A stretch of DNA of 64,000 nucleotides from Corydoras sp. C115 (lineage: Eukaryota; Chordata; Actinopteri; Siluriformes; Callichthyidae): NCBI GenBank assembly GCA_019802505.1, contig JAFMOC010000002.1:6246501-6310500 (forward strand), written 5' to 3'. The notes under the pieces are model-generated. The model saw only the letters and a list, made by a program, of their open reading frames with translations, searched no databases and had not been told where the DNA came from. The translations under genes and the position numbers were made by a program. How positions within the stretch are numbered: the first letter of the stretch is position 1; each line of letters opens with the position of its first letter. Shown piece by piece: positions 1-11,947 of this stretch.

Positions 1-1065
1 GAGCTGCACTAGTAGTCAAAACTTTTACCTTTAATTTAAAACATAAAACAAATAAACATTTAAACAAGAAAAAATTTGGAATTATTTTGTTGGGGAAAAA
101 AATCTATATTTAAAGTAGTCACAGCTTGCAGCTATAACTAAACACAATAAAGACATTGTGTCTACTATAGAATTAAGAAAGTCTTTTCGAATGTTGTTGC
201 AGATGTTTCTACACAGATGTTTCTTTTTCCTTTATGTCCAATTCATCTCTAACAAGTTATATGTAATTGATGTCTTGGGGCCATTCCATTCTCAGAAGCC
301 TACAACCATGTTCTTATCTTTTATGGTCATTCTAACATAACCTAGAATGTTTGTATGTTTTGAGTCATTATGTTTCTATTAAAGAAACCCCTAAAAATTT
401 GCTTATAAATCAAGTAGTTCCAATCCTGTTTGGCTGAGCCATTTGTCCAGCCGTGACATTATTGACAATAATGCACACCTCTGACCACTTCACATTTGTA
501 TTGTGTCCAATGACTGTGCTGACCTGTGCCAATCAGGCATGACAAGCTGCAACTGTGTCTATTTTAATGGCGCATTGTGTGAGCCACCTGTCGGACCGTT
601 TTAAGGCTTCCATGCTGCCACACTCTGCGATAACCCTCTTTAAATTGCCTGTGAATGCTCTACTTCTTTTTTCCCTCCTATCCGATAGTGTTGGTTAGCA
701 AGATAAATCTTTTTTTGGGGCGACACATTAATTTTTTTAATCTTTTTTTTTAGACAGGACACCTTTGTTCCTTAAGCATTTCTCCTCAATCACGATAGTT
801 CCTGAGGGCGCACTCACTCGTTTGGAGCACAGTCGCTGTCGAATGAGTATGTGGCCATGTTCTTACTCTGCCTGTTTGTCTGTCTGTCAAGACAGGCTCT
901 GTTTTTAACTCCTCCCAAGTGCCAGAGCTCTGAAGAGTGTGTGTACTACTGATTCAGCACATTAGGAACCATGGTCACTCAAACAGAGATTATTTCCCTG
1001 TTGGTGTACAGTACTTACCAAATTACAGATACTTGTAATATTTATATGTAAATAAATGCATATTA

Positions 1066-1201
1066 ACCCAGCGATAGTTTGGTGCCCTGTTCTGGGTGTA
1101 TCTGCCCAGCGCCCGAAACGTTCTCCCCTGGATGGGCATGGGGAACCCCCCCCTTCCCCCTGACCTTAATATAGGATAAAGCGGAAGATAATGAATGAAT
1201 G
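1066..1201 (+). mobile_element. 5'-truncated SINE copy with 15-bp target duplication
   Basis: Only the 3' third is present (from CCCAGCGATAG to GATAATGAATG). AATAAATGCATATTA flanks it at 1051-1065 and 1202-1216, so it was truncated on insertion, as in LINE-driven retroposition. Confidence 0.85.
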
Positions 1202-1623
1202 AATAAATGCATATTACATCTTCTGACTCTTTCCCCGGTAGGTGTACATAAATCCACTGACATAAGCTTTCGTATGTATTGTCTCCACCCCCCCCCCTGT
1301 TGTATGCTTAGAACTAAGGTCTTGCCACAATGTCATTCTTTATGGCAGGGATGTTTTAAGCAACTGTAGTATAATGGTTAACATTTCAATATGTATTTAT
1401 CTATTCACTCATGACTTGATAATAATTATTTCCTAAGTTTTTGGAGTTTTTGATTAACTACATATGCCATTAATCAAATACTTGCTTGGAATTCATCTGG
1501 CCCTTTGACATAGACACCCCCTTTTTATAGACAGTACAATGCTTAAAGATTTATGTCATGTTTTTCTCCAATTTTTCTCCAATTTCCAGACAGACTGTGA
1601 TTCTCTTTTAGATGAAGTCTGGA

Positions 1624-1757
<134 letters not shown>

Positions 1758-2628
1758 ACAATTAGTATTATTATTGTTGTTTAGACTTTTAAACACTAAT
1801 ATTATTGGTTAAACATTGGTTTATTGCAGTAGCTAATTATACAAGTGCTTGTTGTTGCATTCTAATATTTTTAGAATATATATAGTCTATTGAAGAAAAA
1901 TCTGTACATTGCTGTGATTTTTTTAATTGTGTATATGTTGTGTGTTTGTTGTTGCTTTCTCCTACAATAAAGTAATGAAGGTCGAAATGTTTTGTTCACA
2001 TGCAGCTGTTGTCACTAATCATCAATATGCATCTATAACATATCACATCCATTCATACATATCATCTGTCTGCCTTTGTAAGTTGTACTTTTATTTTTTA
2101 AATCATTTTACTTAATTTACTTTTTAGTAAAATTATGTGCCAGTGGGATAGTCTGTCCTATTTTTTTTTTTACTCAAACAATCCCTGTAAACCGTTGTAA
2201 ACACCTCGGTCTGTCACATCACACCCCTTTCTCAGTCATTTATTGATTTACCTTAGACACAGCTGCAGTACTGTTGTGCATCCAACTGACAGTGTGTGGA
2301 CTGAAAAAGATACAGAATCCATTATATGTGCTTTTGAGAAATAATCCAGTTTCTTGGTGTATTTTTTTAAACACATCATTCATTATCCTTGATGTATTCT
2401 GTTTAATGCAATGCAACAATGATAATTAATCCTAAAGTTTCACATACTTTTGCCACTTTCGGATTTTAAATATTGGGTCCGTTTCATCAAATATTTTATT
2501 TTCATTTGTATGATTTTGTTCGTTTTATCTGCTTTTGTAATCTTAAAATTAAGATTAAGATCTTAAAATTTCATGTTAAATATTTGCAATAATAAAGTGT
2601 TTATAAACTTCCAAGCACCACAGTGCGT

Positions 2629-2629
<1 letters not shown>

Positions 2630-2674
<45 letters not shown>
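2630..2674. repeat. (CA)n microsatellite
   Basis: Pure CA dinucleotides, about 22 units. Confidence 0.97.
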
Positions 2675-2676
<2 letters not shown>

Positions 2677-2757
2677 TACTATATAGACATGCCACTTACT
2701 CATCACACCTACAAAAGCTGTTATAAGATTCCATAGTAATTATTTAAAGTCAATGGT

Positions 2758-3090
2758 AAACGCAATGGCTAGCACGTTCGCCTCTCAGCGCTAGGGATTC
2801 CGAATCCCCATCTGGGTGGAGTTTCCATGTTCTCCCCGTGTCCGCGTGGGGTTCTACGGTTTCCTCCCACAGTCCAAAAACATGGATCAAGTCAATTGAG
2901 TTCTCCAAATTGTCGCATATAGAGTGTGTATGTGTGCTTGTCTGTGTGAATGAGTGTGGGCCCAGCGAAAGATTGGCGCTCTGTCCTGGGTGTATCTGCC
3001 CAGCCCCCGAAACGTTCTCCCCTGGATGGGCATGGGGAACCCCCCAGCGACCTTATTATAGGATAAAGCGGAAGATAATGGATGGATGGG
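2758..3090 (+). mobile_element. SINE copy, nearly full length
   Basis: Same family: TGGCTAGCACG head, degraded B-box, CCATGTTCTCCCCGTGTCCG, and tail GGATAAAGCGGAAGATAATGG. Head slightly truncated; no clear target duplication. Confidence 0.85.
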
Positions 3091-5765
3091 TAAATGCTGC
3101 TTATTGTTCCTGCTGGTTTAATCGTTTAATCATTTTATATCAACAGTATTTTTGTTTACTGTGCTGCAGTGCTGAGTAACACTGTGTAGTTGCATAGTAT
3201 TGTCTTGATTTTGGTCTAGACAACTCCCAAAAATTATTTTACAGTACTTTAAAATGCTAGGTATTTCATATAAATGATGAAACCTTTGTCAAATGCAAAT
3301 TAAAGAATAATATTTATTATTGCCATGTAAAACAAAGCCAAAAACCTGAGAAGTGGCTTTATTTATTTAGACTTGTCTAAACTTTAGCTGTAATTACTAC
3401 TCTTAATACTAGACAACCTTTATCACTGCTGAGACTTTCACTGCTTTCTAATAAGCATGTATTTTTGTGAACATTTATCAGTAATACACTACTTATACAA
3501 TACACTACATATTATTTATCACTTTGCACAATCGTCATACATCATTGATTACTTTGCAATGTAGCAGTTTATTTAGCTGGTATGAGAACATTAAATAAAA
3601 TAACTTCACCCTGTAAAGGGTACTTTGTGGTTTATTGGTTTTTCTAGCAAAATTAATTAAAATTCTTGCTGTGAGGCAACAGTGCTACCCACTGGGCCAC
3701 AGAGCCACCAATCTTGCTCATATATCTTCTTATAGCTTTAAAGTCTTTATGCTATTTGAATATGAATATGAGCCATAGAATTTTATAGAGTATAGATGTA
3801 TACTCTATAAAAACGTATAGTTTATTTATATATAGAGTCGAATTTTTGTCCCTTATGTACTTTAATTTACTGTTTGGGAAGTATCTACCCTTTGACCATA
3901 AAAAGGTGCACATTACCTTATGTGTAATAAAAACCCCAAAGTGGTACATTAATGTAAATGTTACCTTGGCTGACAGAAATTAATTTTTTTTACTCTTTTT
4001 TACTCTGAACTCTGCATATTTTAAAGCTTTTGTCTCCTTTGTGAGCATCAATAATTTTTCAGTGTTCGATTTATGGCTGATCATTGTTGGATTACGGTTT
4101 GATGAATCAAAATATTTTTTAAGCTTTGAAATTTGTCAGAGCCTTTTCTAACAATAACTTCAATCAAGCCATAACTCTATCAAGATAAGTTAGAGCTGGG
4201 AATGGGCATCTTCAAATACAAATCTTTAGGGATGACTGGATGCAGAAAGGTTTATGGATGCAGACATTTACACCACTTTATTTATTTTTTTTAATAGACA
4301 TGCATAATCTAAAGCAGCTTGCAGGCAATATTTTCTTCATGTGATTTTAAAAGGTCAGGGCAAGTTCTGAATTTTTAGACACCTATGAAATTTGTCTTTC
4401 TTTTGAGTTAACAAATGATAAATTTAATTCATAGAATATCTACTATACAACTTTGTAGTTAAAATTGGTTGGTTATTGTTTGTCTGAAAAGAAAAATCTA
4501 TCAAAATTATTTTTCAGACGTTTTATTGCGTATTGAATAGTTTTTTTTTTTTACACATGTGAATAGAATAACAAAGACATGCTTTTATCCGCAACCCAAC
4601 TGATACATAATAAAGAAAGTACTGAGGCTTTTTGGCTCCACTATATTTGGCTGTGCATACTGTGCTGAGGGAGAGGCTGTAAAATATTTGGCTCCTGAAC
4701 TCCTGTATCCTGACTCTCAAATCAGTACATGAATCATCATCACATAAGCGCAGTCAAAAACCTTTCTTATCACATGAGAAACATAGACAAGGGAACCATC
4801 TGGACATGCATGGCATGTCATATTTTAGTATAACATGCAGATAGTATCTGTCATATCAGCATCTTGTAAAACCTGAATAAAGAAGTCTAAGTAAGTTACT
4901 AACAAACGGTGTAAGACTAAAAATTTGAGTTTGAATTAAATTAAAAATTAAATGTAGCAGAAAATAACTTTAAACTGATGCCTCAATAAAACATTTAAAA
5001 AACATAATTTTTTTAAATCACTTTGTCTTGGTGCCACCTTTTCAAATTGTTATAATAATAGGAAAAGAAGAAATTAGGCTGATTTTGATTTAGTATGGCA
5101 TGAACTATTGGTTCATCATATTTGTGGGCTTAAAATTATGTTACGATTTACTACCAGAATATGATAAATGTGTGTCTATTTGAATTTAATTTTGTTGTGG
5201 ATTAGCATTGAATTGGATTGATGTTCTAATTTTGATTCCTAGGCAAGGCAGACACGGATTTTGTCTGTGTGCTTTTCATTCAGCAGCTCGTGTTTCCTCA
5301 GATAGTCGAAACACCTGAAAGTCAGATGAATTAAAGAATTCTATTGCCTTGAACATATGTGTAAATGTGTTTGTCTGTTTTACCTTGTGATAGATTGGCA
5401 AGCTATGCAGAGTATTTTCTGCCTTTTGCCAAATAAACATTGGCTCCAGCACACCCAACCATAGCATCATCCTTTAACTTCAGTTAAAATGGAATTACAT
5501 TGTGTCTCCTTATAATGTATAATGGTAAAACAATTTAACATTTCTGTTAAATTACACTTGTCACTTTTATCAGTGACTGATATATTTAATCTATAACCAC
5601 ACCATACACCTTAAATCTGCTCATTTATTTATTTAGTTTTATTTTTAGTTTATTGCTTATGTCAATATTAATTTCTGGTATTTACACATCCTAGATTGTT
5701 AGTTGTACCAGAACTGGCTATGATATCACTGCATACTGAATATTTTATGAGCAATATTTGATTTC

Positions 5766-6055
5766 CATCCATCCATTATCTTCTGTTTAATCCTCTACTA
5801 GGGTCGCTGGGCAGATACACCCAGGACAGGGCACCAATCTATCGCTGGGAACACTCACTCACACACACACACACACACCCACAAACACACTCTATATGGG
5901 GCAATTTGGAGCATTCAATTTACCTTGTTTACCTTGTTTATCCATGTTTTTGGACTGTGGGAGGAAAACGGAGAACATGGGAACAGAAAGGTTCCCCAGG
6001 TTGGGACTCGAACCAGGAATCCCCAGTACTGAGAGTCGAACGTGCTGTTCCACCC
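5766..6055 (-). mobile_element. SINE copy with internal deletion
   Basis: Tail CCATCCATTATCTTCTG at the left, B-box complement (GACTCGAACC) at the right. The GTTCCCCATGCCC segment is missing and a CA run is expanded. Confidence 0.85.
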
Positions 6056-6153
6056 AATATTTGATAAGTAAAGAAGTTATTATTTTATCATTATATTATA
6101 TATAATGTGCATAATGGCGAGAACACCTATAATAAAAACACAGTTGTTTGTAT

Positions 6154-6480
6154 ATTATCTTCCGCTTTATCCTCTAGTAGGGTCGCGGTGGGGTTCCCCA
6201 TGCCCATCAAGGAAAGGACATTTCGGGCACTGGGCAGATACACCCAGGACAGGGTGCCAATCTATCACTGGGCACACACTCACTCACACAGACACACTCT
6301 ATATGGGGCAATTTGGAGAATTCAATTGACCATGATCCATGTTTTTGGACTGTGGGCGGAAACCAGAGAACCAGGAGGAAACCCACGCGGACACGGGGAG
6401 AACATCCAGATTAGGATTCGAACCAGGAATCCCCAGCGCTGAGAGGCGAACGTGTTAATCACTAAGCCACCATGCCGCCC
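6154..6480 (-). mobile_element. SINE copy, full length
   Basis: From ATTATCTTCCGCTTTATCC through GGATTCGAACCAGG to the complement of the tRNA-like head at CACTAAGCCACCATGCCGCC. It adjoins the tandem array and is its likely source. Confidence 0.88.
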
Positions 6481-7866
6481 TGCTTAAATATATTCATTCA
6501 TTCATTATCTTCCGCTTTATCCTCTAGTAGTGTCGCGGTGGGGTTCCCCATGCCCATCCAGGGGAGAACATTTCGGGCGCTGGGCAGATAGACCCAGGAC
6601 AGGGCGCCAATCCATCGCTGTGCTTAAATATATTCATTCATTCATTCATTATCTTCCGCTTTATCCTCTATCAAGGTCGCGGTGGGGTTCCTCATGCCCA
6701 TCCAGGGGAGAACATCTCGGCGCAGGGCAGATACACCCAGGACAGGGCGCCAATCCATCGCTGTACTTAAATATATTCATTCATTCATTATCTCCCGCTT
6801 TATCCTCTATTAGGGTCGCGGTGGGGTTCCCCATGCCCATCCAGGGGTGAACGTTTCGGTCGCAGGGCAGATACACCCAGGACAGGGCGCCAATCCATTG
6901 CTGTACTTAAATACATTCATTCATTCATTCATTATCTCCCACTTTATCCTCTATTAGGGTCGCGGTGGGGTTCCCCATGCCCATCCAGGGGAGAACGTTT
7001 CGGGCGCTGGGCAGATACACCCAGGACAGGGCGCCAATCCATCGTTGGGCATGCTTAAATGTAGTCAAGTAATAAAAAATTTAACACACGTGTTTTGCTT
7101 TGATAAATATACGTCCCTGATGTACTGATGTAGCAACAGTATTCATTCATTATCTCCCGCTTTATCCTCTAGTAGGGTCGCGGTGGGGTTCCCCATGCCC
7201 ATCCAGGGGAGAACGTTTCGGGCGCTGGGCAGATAGACCCAGGACAGGGCGCCAATCCATCACTGTGCTTAAATATATTTATTCATTCATTCATTATCTC
7301 CCGCTTTATCCTCTATTAGTGTCGCGGTGGGGTTCCCCATGCCCATCCAGGGGAGAACGTTTCGGGCGCTGGGAAGATGGACCCAGGACAGGGCGCCAAT
7401 CCATCGCTGTGCTTAAATATATTCATTCATTCATTCATTCATTATCTCCCGCTTTATCTTCTAGTAGTGTCGCGGTGGGGTTCCCCATGCCCATCCAGGG
7501 GAGAACGTTTCGGGCGCTGGGCAGATACACCCAGGACAGGGCGCCAATCCATCGTTGGGCATGCTTAAATATAGTCAAGTAATAAAAAATTTAACACACG
7601 TGTTTTGCTTTGATAAATATACGTCCCTGATGTACTGATGTAGCAACAGTATTCATTCATTATCTCCCGCTTTATCCTCTAGTATGGTCGCGGTGGGGTT
7701 CCCCATGCCCATCCAGGGGAGAACGTTTCGGGCGCTGGACAGATACACCCAGGACAGGGCGCCAATCCATCGCTGTGCTTAAATATAGTCAAGTAATAAA
7801 AAATTTAACACACGTCTTTTGCTTTGATAAATATACGTCCCTGATGTACTGATGTAGCAACAGTAT
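6481..7866 (-). repeat. SINE-derived tandem array upstream of twist1
   Basis: About eight copies of a 125-150 bp fragment of the 3' half of the local SINE (- orientation, each led by ATTCATTCATT, then CCGCTTTATCC, CCATGCCCATCCAGGGG, CCAGGACAGGGCGCCAATCCATCG) alternate with three copies of a unique 88-bp piece beginning CTTAAAT and ending GATGTAGCAACAGTAT (7054, 7564, 7778). Order: A A A A B A A A B A B. Copies differ by few bases, so expansion is recent. The B piece is probably original flanking DNA carried into the duplications. The array ends about 100 bp before the twist1 CCAAT box. Confidence 0.9.
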
Positions 7867-7963
7867 ATGCAGCACAATTGATAATAATCCATATAATAGC
7901 ATGCAGCGGTTTTGTTGCCAGCTACTCCTCCTCTTCTCATATAACGGATTACGCTTCTCTTAG

Positions 7964-8002
7964 CCAATCACCTCTCTCTCATCCAACGCTCCAGGATATA
8001 AG
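7964..8002 (+). promoter_or_regulatory. twist1: twist1 core promoter: CCAAT box and TATA-like box
   Basis: CCAAT lies at 7964-7968 and TATAAG at 7997-8002, with normal core-promoter spacing. A start site near 8025-8035 would give a 5'UTR of about 140 bases before the Met at 8171. The positions fit a TATA-driven promoter; no transcript evidence is available here. Confidence 0.6.
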
Positions 8003-8125
8003 AGCTCCCTAACTTTTGTCCCAAGCAAACTTTTTTTGCGGTAAGGAACAGACATTTCCTCGCATTCTTTCTGTTGATTTTCTTTCTCTTGTAATTGGAC
8101 GGAGCGTCTTCACCAGTGGAACCCG

Positions 8126-8137
8126 ATGAGGGACTAA
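8126..8137 (+). other. Minimal upstream ORF (3 codons) in the twist1 5'UTR
   Basis: ATG AGG GAC TAA lies in the presumed 5'UTR and ends 33 bases before the twist1 start. Its ATG context is weak (C at -3), so leaky scanning to the main start (G at -3) is expected. Whether it is in the mRNA depends on the real start site. Confidence 0.55.
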
Positions 8138-8170
8138 ACGCGCCGTTTTCCGCGCTTGGGAGTTAAAGCG

Positions 8171-8689
8171 ATGCCCGACGAAAGCACGCAGGACGGATCG
8201 AGCTGTCCAGAGTCTCCAGCGGACAGCGTGCCGAGCAGCAGCGAAGGCGAGCCCGAGAAAGTCACCAAGACAAGCCTACGCAAGAGACGACCGAGTCGGA
8301 GGGACGGAGAGGACTCAGACAGCTCAACGCCCGGGAAAAAGGGAAAGAAGTCCAGCAGCAGCGGAAGCAGCGGCAGCCCGCAGTCACTGGAGGAACTGCA
8401 CTCACAGCGCGTCATGGCCAACGTGCGGGAGCGCCAGAGGACGCAGTCTCTGAACGAGGCCTTCGCGGCGCTCCGCAAGATCATCCCCACTCTGCCCTCA
8501 GACAAGCTGAGCAAAATCCAGACCCTGAAACTCGCAGCTCGTTACATTGACTTTCTGTACCAGGTACTGCAGAGCGACGAGCTCGACTCCAAGATGGCAA
8601 GCTGCAGCTACGTGGCCCATGAGCGCCTGAGTTACGCGTTCTCCGTCTGGCGCATGGAGGGAGCCTGGTCCATGTCGGCGTCTCATTAG
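8171..8689 (+). CDS. twist1: Twist1 bHLH transcription factor, complete single-exon CDS (172 aa)
   Basis: Class II bHLH factor of mesoderm, neural crest and limb/fin mesenchyme. It dimerises with E-proteins (or itself), binds E-boxes in the nucleus and often represses. Seen: an acidic/Ser-rich N-terminus; basic nuclear signals RKRR (residues 37-40) and KKGKK (56-60); a Ser/Gly linker; the bHLH at about 80-132, with basic region NVRERQRTQSLNEAF carrying the Thr/Ser pair (T91, S93) known to be phosphorylated in the family; and an intact C-terminal Twist box ending WRMEGAWSMSASH. DELDSKMAS after helix 2 is TWIST1-type (TWIST2 has DEMDNKMTS). The Gly-rich tract of mammalian TWIST1 is absent. The first Met is at 8171, with G at -3; an upstream TTG in frame is not a credible start. 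The gene is convergent with hdac9, as in tetrapods. Whether this is twist1a or twist1b cannot be decided from one locus. Confidence 0.97.
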   Translation: MPDESTQDGSSCPESPADSVPSSSEGEPEKVTKTSLRKRRPSRRDGEDSDSSTPGKKGKKSSSSGSSGSPQSLEELHSQRVMANVRERQRTQSLNEAFAALRKIIPTLPSDKLSKIQTLKLAARYIDFLYQVLQSDELDSKMASCSYVAHERLSYAFSVWRMEGAWSMSASH

Positions 8690-9390
8690 TGCATCACTTC
8701 TAAATCACAGCGCGGCACAGATTTCTGCAAAAGCAGCGGTAAGCCTGGATTTCAGAAATCTACTAACCAAAAAAAACAATAGGATGTGCTCATGCTTCAG
8801 GAGAGGCCTGCATGTGGCCTGGAGCGTTGAAGAGCTCTGACACAAATCAGTGTTATTTGAAAAAGTCGATTTCCAGTAGTTGCAGTAAATCAATCTAGTT
8901 TCTATGTTGGAATCTATATATCTAGGTGATTATGGTGTTTGCGATTAAATGCAGTCAAGACAGGTAATATATGTAACTTGTATTAATTACCTTAAAGAAT
9001 CGAATACATTGGTTTTGCAACATGAAACCGTTAGATTTCCTAGAATTTGGGAGTGTTCATAGAACGCAACAGAAAATATAGTGTTAGTAGTTGTGTTAGT
9101 AGTCAACCTTTGGTTTAAAAGAATTCACTGTGCGTTTTTTCTGGAATATCATTTATCTGTTATTTTTTTATTACTGTGGCTTCCAACAGAAATGTTGTTT
9201 TTATAATGCCATAATGTATATAAAATCATCTATTGCCGCATATAAAGAACCGCTTTGTTTTTTTAATGTTACTTTTTAACCTAGTATTTTGCATGTTTGC
9301 CTTCACATAAGCCATTAATTAGAAATTGTTAAAGCGATGAAGTTATCAGTAAAACCGTACAGTTTATTATTCACATAAAAATGTAATTAA

Positions 9391-9391
9391 G

Positions 9392-9439
<48 letters not shown>

Positions 9440-9530
9440 GTAATTGGATTATATTAATAATTATGATTATTGTTTTTTTGGGGTTTTTTGCTGTTGTTGT
9501 TGTTTTTGTTGTTGTTGTTGTTGTTGTTGT
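9391..9530. repeat. (AAT)n and (GTT)n microsatellites in the twist1 3'UTR intron
   Basis: (AAT)n at 9391-9439 and (GTT)n at 9493-9530. Confidence 0.95.
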
Positions 9531-9986
9531 GCGTTGTCATTTTCTAATGAATGCTCTGATTTTCAGATTACAGTCATCGTTGCTGAAAAGACTGACTTAA
9601 ACGGATCTGTAAAACATGCTGGATATTAGTATTTTTTCGTAATGGAGGAACTACAGACGCTTCAGTGTGAGAAGGCAGGACTGGAAGCACAGAGGCCACA
9701 GACAATCAGGTCTGCAGCGCTGAATCAGTGTTGACGCTGAATGTGGGACATGTGGTTCCCGTGTGTCAGCAGGACCGCAAAACCTTTAAAATGAGCATAT
9801 TTTCCCCAAAAGCGAGCAAAGAGCTATTTTTAACGGGAGTTATTTGACACGAACAGTACAAACCTGTGTACATTTGAACAGACTTTATTTATTTATTAAT
9901 ATCACACAAGTTGTGCCGACGCCAAAACTTGTTTCTGTGTGAAAATGCATTTTTTTTAACTTTTGTAAGAAAATCTGTCTTTCTGT

Positions 9987-9992
9987 AATAAA
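9987..9992 (+). terminator. twist1: Poly(A) signal AATAAA for twist1
   Basis: Canonical AATAAA about 1.3 kb after the twist1 stop, and the first convincing one in the predicted second exon. Cleavage is expected near 10,005-10,015. Confidence 0.6.
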
Positions 9993-10075
9993 GCTGTCGC
10001 TATTTGTAAAATCAAAATACTGCATATTGACCTGGATTCCATAATTCGTTAGTTTTTCATAACAATAATGGTACC

Positions 10076-10076
<1 letters not shown>

Positions 10077-10129
<53 letters not shown>
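10077..10129. repeat. (ATT)n microsatellite just past the twist1 end
   Basis: About 17 ATT units; begins about 65 bases after the predicted cleavage site. Confidence 0.95.
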
Positions 10130-10130
<1 letters not shown>

Positions 10131-10679
10131 GATGTTGCTGTCGTCCTCGTTCATGATATTCTTTTTTAATATAATTATATAATACGTGTGACATTTTTTG
10201 TGTAAAATTTGGCTTTATTAAGTTAGCTAGTCAAGAAATGATATATGATAAATTTGGTAAAAAGAACTGGTGAACTGGTAAAAATATTTTTAAAGGCAAA
10301 TTTTTATTGGTATTTCTAAACGTATTTAAAAGCTTATTTACTAACTTATTTTCTTAATTGGCATTCAGACTCACGAATACTCATCAGTGTGTCAAATTTT
10401 CAAATGCACGACTTTTAGTTGTTTACACTGCAAGTTTTAGTCCGACCAGTATTTATTAGTACATACATCTAATATTATTAATTTAAAAATGTGTTAAGAT
10501 TAAAAAATAGTTTTGCTGGCATTGGCTCCTTACCACTGTGTAGGTTTATATGCTGTTTTAGTTCAAGCTACAAGACAGAACCGGCAAATTTAGACAAATA
10601 AACCATGGAAATTTTGATTAGTTTATTGGGAAAAAAAAGTTGTATTTGTTTGTTTTTATATAGGCGTTTTACTCTCAGA

Positions 10680-11370
10680 GCACATGGGATAAATAGCATG
10701 GTCCAGCCGGCGCGCGCTGGCCCGTTTGGAGGTGTGTAACGGGCTCTTGAGGAACGTGCGGAATTTCCAGATGTGGAGGAAACCGAAGACTTCAGTCGGG
10801 AACTGGAAGGTGGAATACAGGTTAAAATCACATGTAGCCTGCGCAACCAGAGCCTTTAGGAATAAATATTAAATGGTGCGATGTGCTTTTAACTTAACCA
10901 TGGGCTCTCAAGGTCGCTTGTGACAAAAGCTTGCTGCAGCTTTTATTTGCTTACAGGGTGACCGTGTTATTTTTATTCTTAAATTTATGCACATTTATTT
11001 GACTAAAAAGGGGGGGACTGGACATGCCTATAGGCACTAGTCCATCTCCAGTTGTGGAGTTTTTGGCACTGGCGAGTAACAGGCACACGAACCAAGCTTC
11101 ATGTTTAACAGATGTTAGCTTTTTTCGCGTCACGTGAATGAAACAGATGTTCCGAGGCCATACCCGCCTTTGAATTTAGTCTGCACGGAAAAAATAGCTC
11201 TGAAACAAAACGGTTACTTTCGATCGCAACAAAGAAGAAAAGCCAACAGCCAGTTCGGGTGTCATCAGGGAGTTCAGTGAAACTGGAATTAGACCTGGCA
11301 GTGCTTTGAAAGGCTTTGCAAAAGAGAGCACTGAAGGAAGAAAGAGTGAACAGGTACTGCTGCAAACAGG
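10680..11370. promoter_or_regulatory. GC-richer, repeat-free block downstream of twist1 (candidate regulatory element)
   Basis: Two GC-richer islands (10,690-10,830 and 11,010-11,360) in AT-rich surroundings, with CG dinucleotides and an E-box CACGTG at 11131-11136. No ORF resembles a known protein. TWIST1 is known to have enhancers between it and HDAC9, so this is a natural candidate. Composition is the only direct evidence. Confidence 0.35.
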
Positions 11371-11640
11371 TTTGTCATCACTTTACAACAGTTCTACATG
11401 ATTGGAAACTATAAAAATATCACACTTACCGTGAACGTCTTTATATAAATATTAATATTAGATGGAAGGAACTGCAGGTGTAAACCAGGACAGTGTTGTT
11501 TTTCCAATGATACACTATTATTACTCAAATAAAAATGTCAGTGACATTAAAGGATGCATAGAGAGTCTTGTGGCTGGTAATTATTTAATATATTCCATTT
11601 CAAATAATTTATTTCCTTGTTTCACTGTTGTTATATACAA

Positions 11641-11795
11641 ATGGTCATGAGTTTGATTCCCAGTTGGGGCACAAAAAGGTCCACAGTTCTTCATTTCCCT
11701 GCATGTCCTCCCTGTGTCTGATTGAATTTTCTTCAGGTACTCTGGTTTCTTCCCACATTACAAAGACATAGCGATGAAATTGGAGATATTGTAAA
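11641..11795 (+). mobile_element. Diverged tRNA-like SINE remnant
   Basis: Contains GAGTTTGATTCCCAG (B-box-like) and CTGGTTTCTTCCCACATTACAAAGACAT, the typical order of fish SINEs, but heavily mutated and from another subfamily. Confidence 0.5.
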
Positions 11796-11880
11796 CTATG
11801 TTTGAAGAGAGAATTTGTTTATTTCCACATAAAAAACTGGCCTATACTGTGACCATTGTACAAGCACACACCCATCAAAC

Positions 11881-11882
11881 AC

Positions 11883-11927
<45 letters not shown>

Positions 11928-11947
11928 ACACACACTCACACACACAA
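11881..11947. repeat. (CA)n microsatellite
   Basis: CA run with a few interruptions. Confidence 0.95.

Larger units (their letters stand above)
8690..10012 (+). other. twist1: twist1 3'UTR with an intron (8739-9566) and second, non-coding exon
   Basis: A donor GCG|GTAAGC ends exon 1 at 8738. A branch-like CTAAT at 9544 and acceptor TTTTCAG end the intron at 9566. Exon 2 runs from 9567 to about 20 bases past the AATAAA at 9987. An intron in the 3'UTR is the known TWIST1 gene structure. The intron carries an (AAT)n and a (GTT)n microsatellite. Exon 2 contains overlapping AUUUA-type pentamers near 9886-9897, suggesting mRNA instability. Splice sites are inferred by eye. Confidence 0.65.

Noticed and set aside
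5863..5890. Separate CA microsatellite
   Set aside because: It is the internal CA stretch of the SINE copy at 5766-6055.
6107..7582. Several 60-110 codon ORFs in the 6-7.6 kb repeats
   Set aside because: All are SINE or array translations with no protein relation.
8156..8170. Start of twist1 at an upstream TTG (five more residues)
   Set aside because: TTG is not a normal eukaryotic start; the ATG at 8171 has G at -3 and gives a normal Twist N-terminus.
8134..8514. 126-codon ORF antisense to twist1
   Set aside because: Shadow of the conserved bHLH coding sequence; no independent homology.
10568..10846. 92-codon - strand ORF in the GC-richer block after twist1
   Set aside because: No known domain and its end is AT-rich intergenic sequence; kept only as a regulatory candidate.
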